A stretch of 64,000 nt of DNA from Streptomyces spiramyceticus. GTDB taxonomy: Bacteria; Actinomycetota; Actinomycetes; Streptomycetales; Streptomycetaceae. The notes under the pieces are model-generated. The model saw nothing but the letters and a program-made list of their open reading frames with translations. It ran no database searches and was not told the DNA's origin. The DNA is taken from the NCBI RefSeq assembly GCF_028807635.1, contig NZ_JARBAX010000002.1:496001-560000 (forward strand), read 5' to 3'. This document shows, piece by piece, positions 8,710 through 16,678 of the stretch. Within the stretch, counting starts at the first letter, position 1; each line of letters opens with the position of its first letter. The position numbers and the translations under genes were made by a program.

Positions 8710-9561
8710 ATGGCCACCGGAATTTCTCTTCACATCGGACTCAACAAGGTCGACCCGGCGCAGTACGGCGGCTGGGACGGCGAGCTCGTCGCATGCGAGC
8801 AGGACGCCCACGACATGGCCCGGCTGGCCCGCACGGCCGGGTTCAGCGATACGACGCTGCTCACGCCCGACGGCACCGTCGACAACGTCACCAAGGAGCT
8901 CCGTAAAGCGGCCAAGCGGCTGAAGAGCGGCGACATCATGCTGTTCACTTACTCGGGCCACGGCGGACAGGTACCGGACGCCGAGGGCTCCGACGACGAA
9001 CGGGACGAATTCGACGAGACCCTCGTCCTCTTCGACCGCCAGTTCCTCGACGACGAACTGCACCGGGAATTCGGACGCTTCGCCGCAGGAGTCCGCATCG
9101 CGGCCTTCCTCGACTGCTGCCACAGCGGCACTGGCATCGAAGTACGGGACGTCCTGACCCCCGAGGCCATGCAGGAGCAGTTCCAGACCCGCGACCCGGA
9201 CGAGATCGAGAACACCTCACGGCTCATGCCTGTAGCCAAGCAGGTCGAGATCTACCAGCGTGACCAGCAGTTCTTCCAGGAGATCCAGCGCGGACTCGGC
9301 GACAAGAAGGCCCGCAGGGACGGAGTGAACGCACTGCTCATCTCCGCCTGCCAGGACAACCAGCTCGCCTCCGACGGCCCGGTCAACGGCGCCTTCACCG
9401 GCATGCTGCTGGAGGTCTGGGACAACGGGGCCTTCCGCGGCGGCTACCGCGCGTTCCACCGCGACATCCTGGAACGCATGCCGGCCACGCAGAGCCCGAA
9501 CTTCTATGTGGCGGGCCGCCCGGACGACCGGTTCCTGGAGCAGCGGCCCTTCACGGTCTGA
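8710..9561 (+). CDS. Caspase-like cysteine protease (metacaspase, peptidase C14 family)
   Basis: A 283-aa cytoplasmic protease consisting essentially of a caspase p20-type domain. The catalytic histidine is in FTYSGHGGQ (His84). The catalytic cysteine is in AFLDCCHSG (Cys137, the second of the pair). The opening IGLNKVDP and EQDAHDMARLA match family motifs. ATG 8710 has GAGGAG about 5 bp upstream, whereas the in-frame start at 8626 lacks one. It is divergent from the STAND/trypsin operon, an arrangement fitting an effector kept under separate control. Bacterial caspases are known death or defence effectors, either activated by NTPases or cleaved by partner proteases. That this one is activated by the neighbouring NTPase or trypsin is inference. 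Confidence 0.88.
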   Translation: MATGISLHIGLNKVDPAQYGGWDGELVACEQDAHDMARLARTAGFSDTTLLTPDGTVDNVTKELRKAAKRLKSGDIMLFTYSGHGGQVPDAEGSDDERDEFDETLVLFDRQFLDDELHREFGRFAAGVRIAAFLDCCHSGTGIEVRDVLTPEAMQEQFQTRDPDEIENTSRLMPVAKQVEIYQRDQQFFQEIQRGLGDKKARRDGVNALLISACQDNQLASDGPVNGAFTGMLLEVWDNGAFRGGYRAFHRDILERMPATQSPNFYVAGRPDDRFLEQRPFTV

Positions 9562-9588
9562 TGCAGGGCCAGTCAGTGCACACCGGAA

Positions 9589-9973
9589 TTGAGGCATGAA
9601 ACGCCCAAAGAACCCCGCGCCTGCAACTCCTTGAGGTCTAGAGGAAGAGATGTCACTGATGGTGATGCCGATGCGCCCTCCGGCGACATGCTGAAAGAGG
9701 AGAACAAGCAGCTCAGGGCGCGTATCGGGGAACTGGAGGCGGAGCGGGAGATTCTGCGGAGGGCTGCGAAGTATTTCGGGAGGTCTCCCGGTCCGGGTTC
9801 TACCGGTGACTGAAGGGCGCCCGGCCCGCATGGCGCGGACACGCTGCGATGCCCGCCTCGCCCGGCGGATCCGGGAGATCCACAAGGAGTCCGACGGCAC
9901 CTACGGCATCCCGCGTATCACGGCCGAGCTCAAGGACGCCGGGATCGACATCAGCTCTCCGGTCTCCTGCTGA
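9589..9973 (+). mobile_element. Decayed IS3-family transposase (OrfA and OrfB fragments)
   Basis: The segment LKEENKQLRARIGELEAER followed by EILRRAAKYF is the end of an IS3-type OrfA coiled coil. After a frame change, RIREIHKESDGTYGIPRI is the start region of OrfB. An in-frame TGA where a Trp codon is expected, plus frame changes and the missing DDE domain, make it dead. It marks the right edge of the conflict island. Confidence 0.8.
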
Positions 9974-10186
9974 TTCGTCATGCCTGGCCTCCCGGGGCGG
10001 ATCGTCCATCGCGCGGTGTCCACCTCTTGACCCTCTACGTATCTATGGGCAATATGGGGATATACGGTGTAAACATACATCATCAGGAAGCATCCAGTCG
10101 CCCGCTACGTCGGGTAAGCCCCTCCCGATCTTGAGCACCGGAACCACGCTTCCCACATCTCCCACACTTCCGTCCACGGAGCACCG
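9974..10186. promoter_or_regulatory. Upstream region of the polysaccharide locus with AT-rich site A
   Basis: An AT-rich stretch in otherwise GC-rich DNA. Positions 10061-10078 read TATACGGTGTAAACATAC, matching site B (18091-18106 region) at 15 of 18 positions. It lies about 110 bp upstream of the nucleotide-sugar dehydrogenase start and probably carries the promoter and a regulator site. Confidence 0.5.
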
Positions 10187-11527
10187 ATGTACCCTCCTGT
10201 CCGCCGGAGCGCCCAGCGGATCCCTGGTGTCGCCCACGAGTATGAGTCCGCGCAAGTCGACCATGCCGCGGCAGCCGTCGCTGTCGTCGGCCTCGGATAC
10301 GTCGGCCTGCCCACGAGCCTGGCCCTGCTCGCAGCGGGCAACGAGGTCATCGGCGTCGACGCCAGCGAGAGCCGGCTGGACGCCATCCGCCGCCGCGAGG
10401 TGGACCTGCTGCCCGCCGACCACCAGCGCCTCGCCGCGTACGTGGACGACCCGCGGTTCACCATCACGTCGGAGCACGCCGCGACAGCGCGGGCGCGCAC
10501 CGTCGTGATCTGTGTACCGACCCCGATCGACCGCCACCTCGTGCCCGACCTTCGCGCACTCTCCGCGGCCTGCACCTCGGTGGTCGAGCACGCCGTGCCC
10601 GGGCAGTTGCTGATCCTCACCTCCACCACGTACGTGGGCGCTACCCGGGATCTGTTGGCGGAGCCACTGACCGAGCGTGGGTTCCAGGTCGGCAGCGATG
10701 TGTTCGTGGCTTTCTCGCCGGAGCGCATCGACCCGGGCCGTACGGACCACCCCCATATCACCTATGACCGCACACCGCGCGTGGTCGGCGGCACGGGCGA
10801 GCTGAGCACCAGCCTGGCCGCGGCCGTTCTGCAACGGACCGCGCCCGACGTACACATGGTCTCCTCGGCCGAGGAGGCCGAGATGACCAAGCTGTGGGAG
10901 AACATTTTCCGGGCCGTCAACCTCGCGCTGGCCAACGAGTTCGCCGAGGACTGCCGGGCACTCGGCCTGCGACCACTGCCGATCATCGAGGCGGCGGCGA
11001 CCAAGCCCTACGGTTTCGTGGCGCACTACCCCGGGCCCGGTGTGGGCGGCCACTGCATCCCCTGCGATCCGCACTATCTGCTCTGGCAGCTGCGGGCGTT
11101 GCGTGTCACCTCTCCGCTCGTCGAAACGGCCATGGCCGCCATCGCGGCCCGCCCTCGGCAGGTGGTGCGGCGAGTGCGCGACATCCTCGCCGACCGGGGC
11201 CACAGCACCTCGGGCGCCCGGATCCTGATGGTGGGCGTCGCGTACAAGGCAGGCGTCTCGGACCTTCGGGAGTCGCCGGCCCTGGAGATTCTGGGGGAAC
11301 TGGCCGAGGAAGGCGCCAAGGTGCACTTCACGGATCCGCTGGTTCCCACACTCAAGCTCGGCTCCGTGATTCTCGTCGGCGTCACCGAGCCGGAGACAGA
11401 GCAGTGGGATCTGGTCGTGGTGCACACGGTGCAGCCGGGCGCAGAGCTGGGGTGGCTCGTCGATCAGCCGGCCGTGCTGGACGCCACTTATCGGCTCGAC
11501 CCGCTCAAGGCCAAGGCGGTTCCATGA
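10187..11527 (+). CDS. UDP-sugar 6-dehydrogenase (UDP-GlcNAc/UDP-glucose type)
   Basis: Oxidises C6 of a UDP-hexose to a carboxylate with two NAD+, supplying UDP-uronic acid for polysaccharide synthesis. The 446-aa length is normal. The NAD motif VAVVGLGYVGLPTSLALL lies at about residues 31-48. The catalytic cysteine is in GPGVGGHCIPCDPHYLL (about residue 288). The run FSPERIDPGR and the VVGG that follows resemble WbpA/WecC/TviB-type UDP-N-acetylhexosamine dehydrogenases at least as much as plain UDP-glucose dehydrogenases, so the hexose is uncertain. ATG 10187 has GGAG 5-6 bp upstream. The stop overlaps the start of the GT2 synthase (ATGA), so the two are translationally coupled. Confidence 0.85.
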   Translation: MYPPVRRSAQRIPGVAHEYESAQVDHAAAAVAVVGLGYVGLPTSLALLAAGNEVIGVDASESRLDAIRRREVDLLPADHQRLAAYVDDPRFTITSEHAATARARTVVICVPTPIDRHLVPDLRALSAACTSVVEHAVPGQLLILTSTTYVGATRDLLAEPLTERGFQVGSDVFVAFSPERIDPGRTDHPHITYDRTPRVVGGTGELSTSLAAAVLQRTAPDVHMVSSAEEAEMTKLWENIFRAVNLALANEFAEDCRALGLRPLPIIEAAATKPYGFVAHYPGPGVGGHCIPCDPHYLLWQLRALRVTSPLVETAMAAIAARPRQVVRRVRDILADRGHSTSGARILMVGVAYKAGVSDLRESPALEILGELAEEGAKVHFTDPLVPTLKLGSVILVGVTEPETEQWDLVVVHTVQPGAELGWLVDQPAVLDATYRLDPLKAKAVP

Positions 11528-13149
11528 GCGACACCCGGCACGAAAGGCTCCGGGCCGCGTACGTCGGCGGCGAGCACCCCGGTCCGGGCGCCGCGTCGGC
11601 CTCACCCCCGCTGGTGTCGCAGGGGTCGCCCGGGTCGCACAACGGTGCTCCCGCGCCGGCGCGGTCCCGACCCGATCGAGGCGTGCGGGCACGGCCCGCG
11701 CCGCCGCCGCTGCCACCGCTGCGCTCGGCGCGGCCACAGCGGCCCGGGTTCATGCGCCGTGGGCTGGACCGGATGCCCCCGGACACCCGCTATGCCGCGC
11801 GGCGCGTGCTGACCTTGATCTGCCTCCTCCCGCTGTTGCTGATCCTGGCTCGCGGGACGCCGGCCCTGCTGCAGGACCCACTGCTGCTCAGCTACGGCTT
11901 CACCGTGCTGCTCGGCACGATCATCATGTTCTACATCGCCTACACCCGGTACGACGACCCGTCGGAACGCCCCCTGCGCAAGAGGCCGAGGGATCGCGAG
12001 AGATTTCCCGCACTGCCCGCCACGCCGCGGGTGAGCTTCCTGCTGGCGGTCAAGGACGAGGCGGAGAACATCGAGAACTGCGTACGCTCCATGGCCACGA
12101 GCGATTACCCGGACCTGCAGGTCGTCGTGGTCGACGACCTGTCTGAGGACGGCACCCAGGATGTGCTGCTACGGCTGGAGGCGTCGCTCGGCATCACGGT
12201 GATCTGTCTGAAGAAGAACCTCGGCAAGAAAGGGGCCTTGGTACGCGCCTGCGAGGTGGCCCACGGCGACATCATCGCCATGACCGACTCCGACTGCTTC
12301 CTGGCCCCGGACGCCCTCGGCCGCTGCGTACGCGCGCTCGTCAACCACCCCGAGCTGGGTGCTGTGAGCGGCCATGCCCGCGCGCTCAACGCGGACCTCT
12401 CCTTCTGGACGAAAGCCCAAGACGTATGGTTCGAGGGCCAGTTCCGGGTGGCGAAGGCGACCGAGGCCACCTTCGGCCGTGTCACCTGCGTCTCCGGCCC
12501 GTTGGCGGTGTTCCGGCGCGACGCCATCTTCAACTACCTGCCCGCCTGGGCCAACGACCGCTTCATGGGCGCGCCCTTCCGCTTCTCCACCGACCGCCAG
12601 CTCACCGGTTACGTCCTCGGCCAGAAGTGGAAGGGCAAGGAGCTCAAGCGCAAGTACGCGGATTCGCCGTTCGTCACCGAGCGGGACTACCCGGAGCGCG
12701 AGTGGCGGGTCGGCTACGTGTATTCGGCCAAGGTGTGGACCAACGCCCCACCCCACTTCCGGCCCCTCATGAAGCAGCAGATCCGCTGGAAGAAGAGCTT
12801 CGTCCGCAATCTGTGCTTCACCGGCACCTTCATGTGGCGCATGGGCCTGGGGCCCGCGACCCTCTACTACGGCCACGTCCTGTGGGTGACCGCCGCCCCC
12901 TTCATGGCGTTCCGGCACATGGTCTGGGCGCCGGCCCACGGGGCGGCCTTCCTCACCCTGCTCTACCTGTGCGGGATCGTCCTCAAGGGCTGTGCCTACG
13001 GCCTCGCCTTCAAGATCGACAACCCTGGCGACACCCGCTGGATCTACCGGCCCGCGATGGGCATGCTCTCCACCTTGGTGCTGGCCTGGCTGCTGCCCTA
13101 CTCCCTCGCCACCATCCGGCGAGGGGTCTGGTCGAGGAGTCCTACGTGA
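11524..13149 (+). CDS. Processive membrane GT2 glycosyltransferase (hyaluronan/PNAG synthase-like)
   Basis: A 541-aa inner-membrane synthase. A proline-rich cytoplasmic N-terminus (residues 1-85) leads to two membrane helices (about 95-135). The GT-A domain has VVVVDDLSEDGT, TDSD (metal and sugar binding), STDRQLT and the acceptor/translocation motif QQIRWKKS (QxxRW). Four or so C-terminal helices follow. QxxRW is the signature of processive beta-glycosyltransferases such as NodC, HasA and PgaC. With the upstream dehydrogenase and the downstream PgaB-like deacetylase it should polymerise and export an amino- or uronic-acid-containing glycan. It overlaps both neighbours (ATGA upstream, TGATG downstream). 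Specificity is unknown. Confidence 0.85.
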   Translation: MSDTRHERLRAAYVGGEHPGPGAASASPPLVSQGSPGSHNGAPAPARSRPDRGVRARPAPPPLPPLRSARPQRPGFMRRGLDRMPPDTRYAARRVLTLICLLPLLLILARGTPALLQDPLLLSYGFTVLLGTIIMFYIAYTRYDDPSERPLRKRPRDRERFPALPATPRVSFLLAVKDEAENIENCVRSMATSDYPDLQVVVVDDLSEDGTQDVLLRLEASLGITVICLKKNLGKKGALVRACEVAHGDIIAMTDSDCFLAPDALGRCVRALVNHPELGAVSGHARALNADLSFWTKAQDVWFEGQFRVAKATEATFGRVTCVSGPLAVFRRDAIFNYLPAWANDRFMGAPFRFSTDRQLTGYVLGQKWKGKELKRKYADSPFVTERDYPEREWRVGYVYSAKVWTNAPPHFRPLMKQQIRWKKSFVRNLCFTGTFMWRMGLGPATLYYGHVLWVTAAPFMAFRHMVWAPAHGAAFLTLLYLCGIVLKGCAYGLAFKIDNPGDTRWIYRPAMGMLSTLVLAWLLPYSLATIRRGVWSRSPT

Positions 13150-13295
13150 TGAACAACGTGCGCCGGGACTTCATGAACAGCCTGCGCAAGGCAGACGTGC
13201 GCAGGTTCGGGCGCCTGCTCGGGCTCTTGCTGTCACTCGCCGTGGTCGGCTTCTTGTACGCGCTGGTGCTCACCCGGGGGGGCATTCTGCCGTGA
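13149..13295 (+). CDS. 48-aa single-pass membrane protein in the synthase operon
   Basis: Encodes a 48-residue peptide with a basic N-terminus (MNNVRRDFMNSLRKADVRR) and one hydrophobic helix (LLGLLLSLAVVGFLYALVL). Its ATG overlaps the stop of the GT2 gene by one base, and its stop overlaps the GTG of the deacetylase gene (GTGA, 13292-13295). Being wedged between coupled genes with no spare bases argues that it is real. Small membrane partners such as PgaD are needed by some synthases. A similar job is a guess based on position only. Confidence 0.65.
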   Translation: MNNVRRDFMNSLRKADVRRFGRLLGLLLSLAVVGFLYALVLTRGGILP

Positions 13296-15448
13296 CCGCG
13301 ACCGACCCCCTGTCGAAGCTGAAGCCTCTGCTCGACGGCCTCGGGGGCCGGACACGCCGAAGCGTCCACCTGCTCACCCATTGGTGGGTCCGCACCGGAC
13401 TGATCCTGCTCGCTGTGTCCGTACTCCTGGTGCCGTTCTACGCGGCCACGCAGTACTACCTGGACCAGAAGTACATGAGCAAGCAGAACGCCCCGCCCGT
13501 GACCCACGTCGACGCCACCACCGCCGCGGCAGCGGAGCAGATGGGCAAGGGGCTGCCGGCCGCCACCGCCCCCGTCGTGCTGACCTACCACGACATCAAC
13601 ACCGACAACCCCAGCGATTACGTGGTCACCCCCGCCGCCTTCGACGCCCAGATGGCCGCGCTGGAGAAGGCGGGATACCGCAGCCTGACCAGCGAGGAGT
13701 TCGTCAACTACCTCAAGGGCGGCCCCGCCCCGCCGAGGTCGGTCTTCATCACCTTCGACGACGGGCCGAAGGGCCTGTGGGTCAACGCCGACCACATCCT
13801 GGCCCGCCATCGCATGCACGGCACCGTCTTCCTGATCACCTCCCGGGTGGACGACCGCCCCTACTACCTCTCCTGGAGAGAGGTCGGGCGGATGGCCGGC
13901 ACCGGCCGGTGGGACTTCCAGGCCCACACCCACGACCTGCACACGCGTGAGCAGACGGACGCCGCCGGACACCGCGCCTCCGCCCTCTCCCACCGCCTGT
14001 GGCTGCAGGACCGGAACCGGCTGGAGACCCGGGCGGAGTACCAGGCACGATTGACCGCCGACATCAGGTCGAACCTCAACGCGTTCAAGAGCCACGACCT
14101 GCCGAAGCCCCAGCTCTTCGCCTACCCCTTCGGTGAGGCCACGGAGCACGGCAACCTGCCTCCGGGCCTGACTCTGCAGCAGCTGCTGTACAAGAACTAC
14201 CTGGCCACCATGGCCAACGAGTCCCCCGACCCGCTGAAGCCGCCTGTCGCCGCCAGCCGCCGCGCCGCGGCGGAGCGCACGGTCCAGCGGCTCGAGGTGG
14301 TCAACTCGACCACTGCCGACGAGTTGCTCTCCGAGGTCGCCCAGTGGACCCAGACGCCACCCGTCGCCTCCGACCCCCTGACCGACCCCGCGCTGTGGAC
14401 GCGCACGGACGGCAGCGGCCAGCGTGGCATCGACGTCTTCACCGAGCACAGGCCCTTCCCCGGCAAAGACCAGCGAACCGCCGTCGCGGAGTATCGCGCC
14501 CTCGGGAGCGTGGACTGGACCGGCTACCGGGTGGACGCCACTATCACCGGGCTCGGGGACGGGACCAACCAGGCCGCCGTCGCGGTGCGCAACCGCAGCA
14601 GGGACCCGGTTGTGATCAACGTCAGCCAGGGCACGGCCACGCTGCAGCACGGCGGACGCCAGGCGGTCGTCCGCAAGCTGGCGCCGAAGAGTTCGCACAC
14701 CCTGAGCGTCACCGTGCGCGGCGCCACCACCACGGCCCGGGTGGACGGCAGCACCGAACTCAGCTGGACCGCCAAGGGCATCACCGCCGACGGCCTCACC
14801 GGGGGCTTCGGCATCCGGGTCGGCACCGACGAGCCGGGGGCCGCGCCACCGGCCTTCAGCGCGCTGCACCTCTCCCCGCTGCCCCAGAAGACCCCTGCGG
14901 CCGCCGACGGCTTGCAGACCGTGGCCGAATCGGCGCTGCTGACCCCCGACGCGAACTGGGAGAGCGCCCCCGGGGTGCGGGCGCCGTTCGAGATCAAGGA
15001 AGGTGTGATCACGCCGCTGGGTCGTAGCGCCCTGTCCGTCTATGGGGCGTATCAACCCGCCCGGACGCAGGACTGGACCGGCTACACGGTGAGCGGCACG
15101 ATCTCCAAGCTATACGATCCGAGAGTGAAAGGTGCAATTCGGGTCAAGGTGGGTAGCCCGCAAGCGATCAGCGTGCAGGTCTCCCACAGCCGGCTGGAGG
15201 TGCTCTCCGGGAACGCCGACAGCCAGAGCCTGGTCGACGCACGCGAGCTGAAGGCGGCCGACTCGCACGATGTGTCGGTCACAGTGACCGGCCGGTCCAC
15301 GGTGATCAGTGTGGACGGCAAGGTCCAGATGACGCTGCCGGCCACGGGAGAGACCGGAGGCGTGGCCTACGGCGCGTACCGGGACACCAACCGGAGCTCC
15401 TGGCCACGCCTGGCCGACCTCGAGGTCGCACCGGTGGCGGGCGGATGA
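13292..15448 (+). CDS. Membrane-anchored PgaB/NodB-type polysaccharide deacetylase with C-terminal beta-sandwich domains
   Basis: A 718-aa protein. A signal-anchor helix (about residues 33-55) places the rest outside the cell. The NodB domain (about 95-330) has VVLTYHDINT, VFITFDDGPKG with the metal-binding aspartates, and FQAHTHDLH with the metal histidines. The opening and spacing resemble PgaB/IcaB enzymes that remove acetyl groups from poly-GlcNAc. The C-terminal half carries two related domains of LamG or DUF1080 type, each beginning with an RALGSVDWTGYRVD- or ARTQDWTGYTVSG-like run, probably for glycan binding. The GTG start overlaps the previous stop and the end overlaps the next gene. 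It likely de-N-acetylates the polymer made by the adjacent synthase. Confidence 0.85.
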   Translation: MTATDPLSKLKPLLDGLGGRTRRSVHLLTHWWVRTGLILLAVSVLLVPFYAATQYYLDQKYMSKQNAPPVTHVDATTAAAAEQMGKGLPAATAPVVLTYHDINTDNPSDYVVTPAAFDAQMAALEKAGYRSLTSEEFVNYLKGGPAPPRSVFITFDDGPKGLWVNADHILARHRMHGTVFLITSRVDDRPYYLSWREVGRMAGTGRWDFQAHTHDLHTREQTDAAGHRASALSHRLWLQDRNRLETRAEYQARLTADIRSNLNAFKSHDLPKPQLFAYPFGEATEHGNLPPGLTLQQLLYKNYLATMANESPDPLKPPVAASRRAAAERTVQRLEVVNSTTADELLSEVAQWTQTPPVASDPLTDPALWTRTDGSGQRGIDVFTEHRPFPGKDQRTAVAEYRALGSVDWTGYRVDATITGLGDGTNQAAVAVRNRSRDPVVINVSQGTATLQHGGRQAVVRKLAPKSSHTLSVTVRGATTTARVDGSTELSWTAKGITADGLTGGFGIRVGTDEPGAAPPAFSALHLSPLPQKTPAAADGLQTVAESALLTPDANWESAPGVRAPFEIKEGVITPLGRSALSVYGAYQPARTQDWTGYTVSGTISKLYDPRVKGAIRVKVGSPQAISVQVSHSRLEVLSGNADSQSLVDARELKAADSHDVSVTVTGRSTVISVDGKVQMTLPATGETGGVAYGAYRDTNRSSWPRLADLEVAPVAGG

Positions 15449-16311
15449 GCGAGAAGCCGCCGCGTCGGGAGATCCTCCGGCCGTTGGGCCGGAGGATCTC
15501 CCGACGGACACTCGTCTACGGCCTGCTGCTGGCTGCCGCGGCGGTCATCGGGACCGGCACGGCCTTGTTCATCAAGATGAATGAGGAGGGATCGCCGAAG
15601 CCGGAGGCCGTGTTCGCGCCGCGCTTCGCCAAGGAGGGCCTCGTCACCAACGCGTTCGCCTTCCTCCACCCGAGTAACCCGCACTCGAGGCTCTCCCGCG
15701 ACTGGATCACCACCAGTGGTTCCCTCTTCGCCAAGAACGGCGCAGGCTGGACGGGCGTGCCCGACGCCGACAACACCGGCCCCTCCTCCGCCCGTCACAC
15801 CGACTCGGCCATCTTTCGTCTGGTCACGCGCCGGCGCGACTTCGGGCCGATAACGGTGAGTATGTGGGTTCGGCTGGAGCCGCCCATCACCACGCCGCGC
15901 ACCCCCGCCCGGGACTGGGACGGCGGCCACATCTGGCTGCGCTACCACAGCCCGCAGGAGCTGTACGCGATCAGCTTCCGCCGCCGCGACGGCGTGGTGG
16001 TGATCAAACGCAAGATTCCGGGCTTCGGCCCCGAGGACGAGGACAGCGGGGGCTATGCGACCCTGGCCGACGGCAAATACGCCATGTCCTACGGCACCTG
16101 GCACCACGTGGCGGCAAGCGCTGTCAACCTGCCCTCGGGATCGGTGTCGCTCCGATTGGACATCGACGGGAAGACAGTCCTCACGGGCAAGGACCGCACC
16201 CCTGGGCCGCTCCGCCGGCCGGGCGGAGTAGGACTGAGGGCGGACAACACCGAGCTGTTCTTCCGGGATTTCCGCGCCACGCCGGTGCACCCTACACCGA
16301 CGTCCGGATGA
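15445..16311 (+). CDS. Membrane-anchored LamG-like glycan-associated protein
   Basis: A 288-aa protein with one N-terminal membrane helix (TLVYGLLLAAAAVIGTGTALF, about residues 22-42) and an extracellular concanavalin-like (LamG/DUF1080-type) domain with motifs WVRLEPP, GHIWLRYH, YGTWHHVAAS and LRLDIDGKTVL. It resembles the C-terminal modules of the preceding deacetylase and probably binds or positions the same polymer; no hydrolase residues are evident. ATG 15445 overlaps the upstream stop (ATGA). A perfect 20-bp inverted repeat occupies codons 7-21 (see repeat entry). It is the last gene of this transcription unit. Confidence 0.7.
   Translation: MSEKPPRREILRPLGRRISRRTLVYGLLLAAAAVIGTGTALFIKMNEEGSPKPEAVFAPRFAKEGLVTNAFAFLHPSNPHSRLSRDWITTSGSLFAKNGAGWTGVPDADNTGPSSARHTDSAIFRLVTRRRDFGPITVSMWVRLEPPITTPRTPARDWDGGHIWLRYHSPQELYAISFRRRDGVVVIKRKIPGFGPEDEDSGGYATLADGKYAMSYGTWHHVAASAVNLPSGSVSLRLDIDGKTVLTGKDRTPGPLRRPGGVGLRADNTELFFRDFRATPVHPTPTSG
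15463..15506 (+). repeat. Perfect 20-bp inverted repeat with 4-nt loop inside the start of the LamG gene
   Basis: Arm 15463-15482 (CGTCGGGAGATCCTCCGGCC) is the exact reverse complement of 15487-15506, with loop GTTG. The RNA hairpin would begin 18 nt after the start codon and be extremely stable. It encodes a basic stretch of the cytoplasmic N-terminus (RREILRPLGRRISRR). It may attenuate transcription or translation of the last gene. Confidence 0.9.
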
Positions 16312-16325
16312 CCGGACCTCAGCTG

Positions 16326-16656
16326 TCACGTGCCCGCGATGAACCGGTCGAGCAGGGCGTCCAGGCCTGCGGCCGGCGACTCGGGCCCGCCGTGCTCGGC
16401 GAGACCGGGTGCGACAGCACGCAGCCGGGGGAATTCCTGCGTGGGCATGAGGTGCAGGCCGAGCCGGAACGCGGGTTCGGGCTCCTCGGGGTTGTCCATC
16501 ACGGCCCGCAGCTCGGGCGCCGAGCCTGCGCATGCTCAGTGCGGACAGTCCTTCGTGGTCCACCACATCGAGAGCGGCCGCCGGTACCCGCTCCCGGCTC
16601 AGCCGCCCGTAGCGCCCCCCGGTCTCTGGCGCGGTCCGCAGGGATCCGGCGACCAC
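16326..16656 (-). pseudogene. TetR-family regulator remnant, internally deleted and frameshifted
   Basis: From GTG 16656 the frame reads a TetR DNA-binding start (RLSRERVPAAALDVV, EGLSALSMRRLGA). It then jumps, in another frame, to a typical TetR C-terminal tail (AFRLGLHLMPTQEFPRLR ... ALLDRFIAGT) that stops at 16326-16328. The middle of the protein, about 100 residues, is missing, so it is non-functional. It sits just downstream of the flavoprotein gene on the same strand and interrupts the polysaccharide locus. Confidence 0.75.
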
Positions 16657-16678
16657 CGCAGTGACGGGCTGGCTTGTC

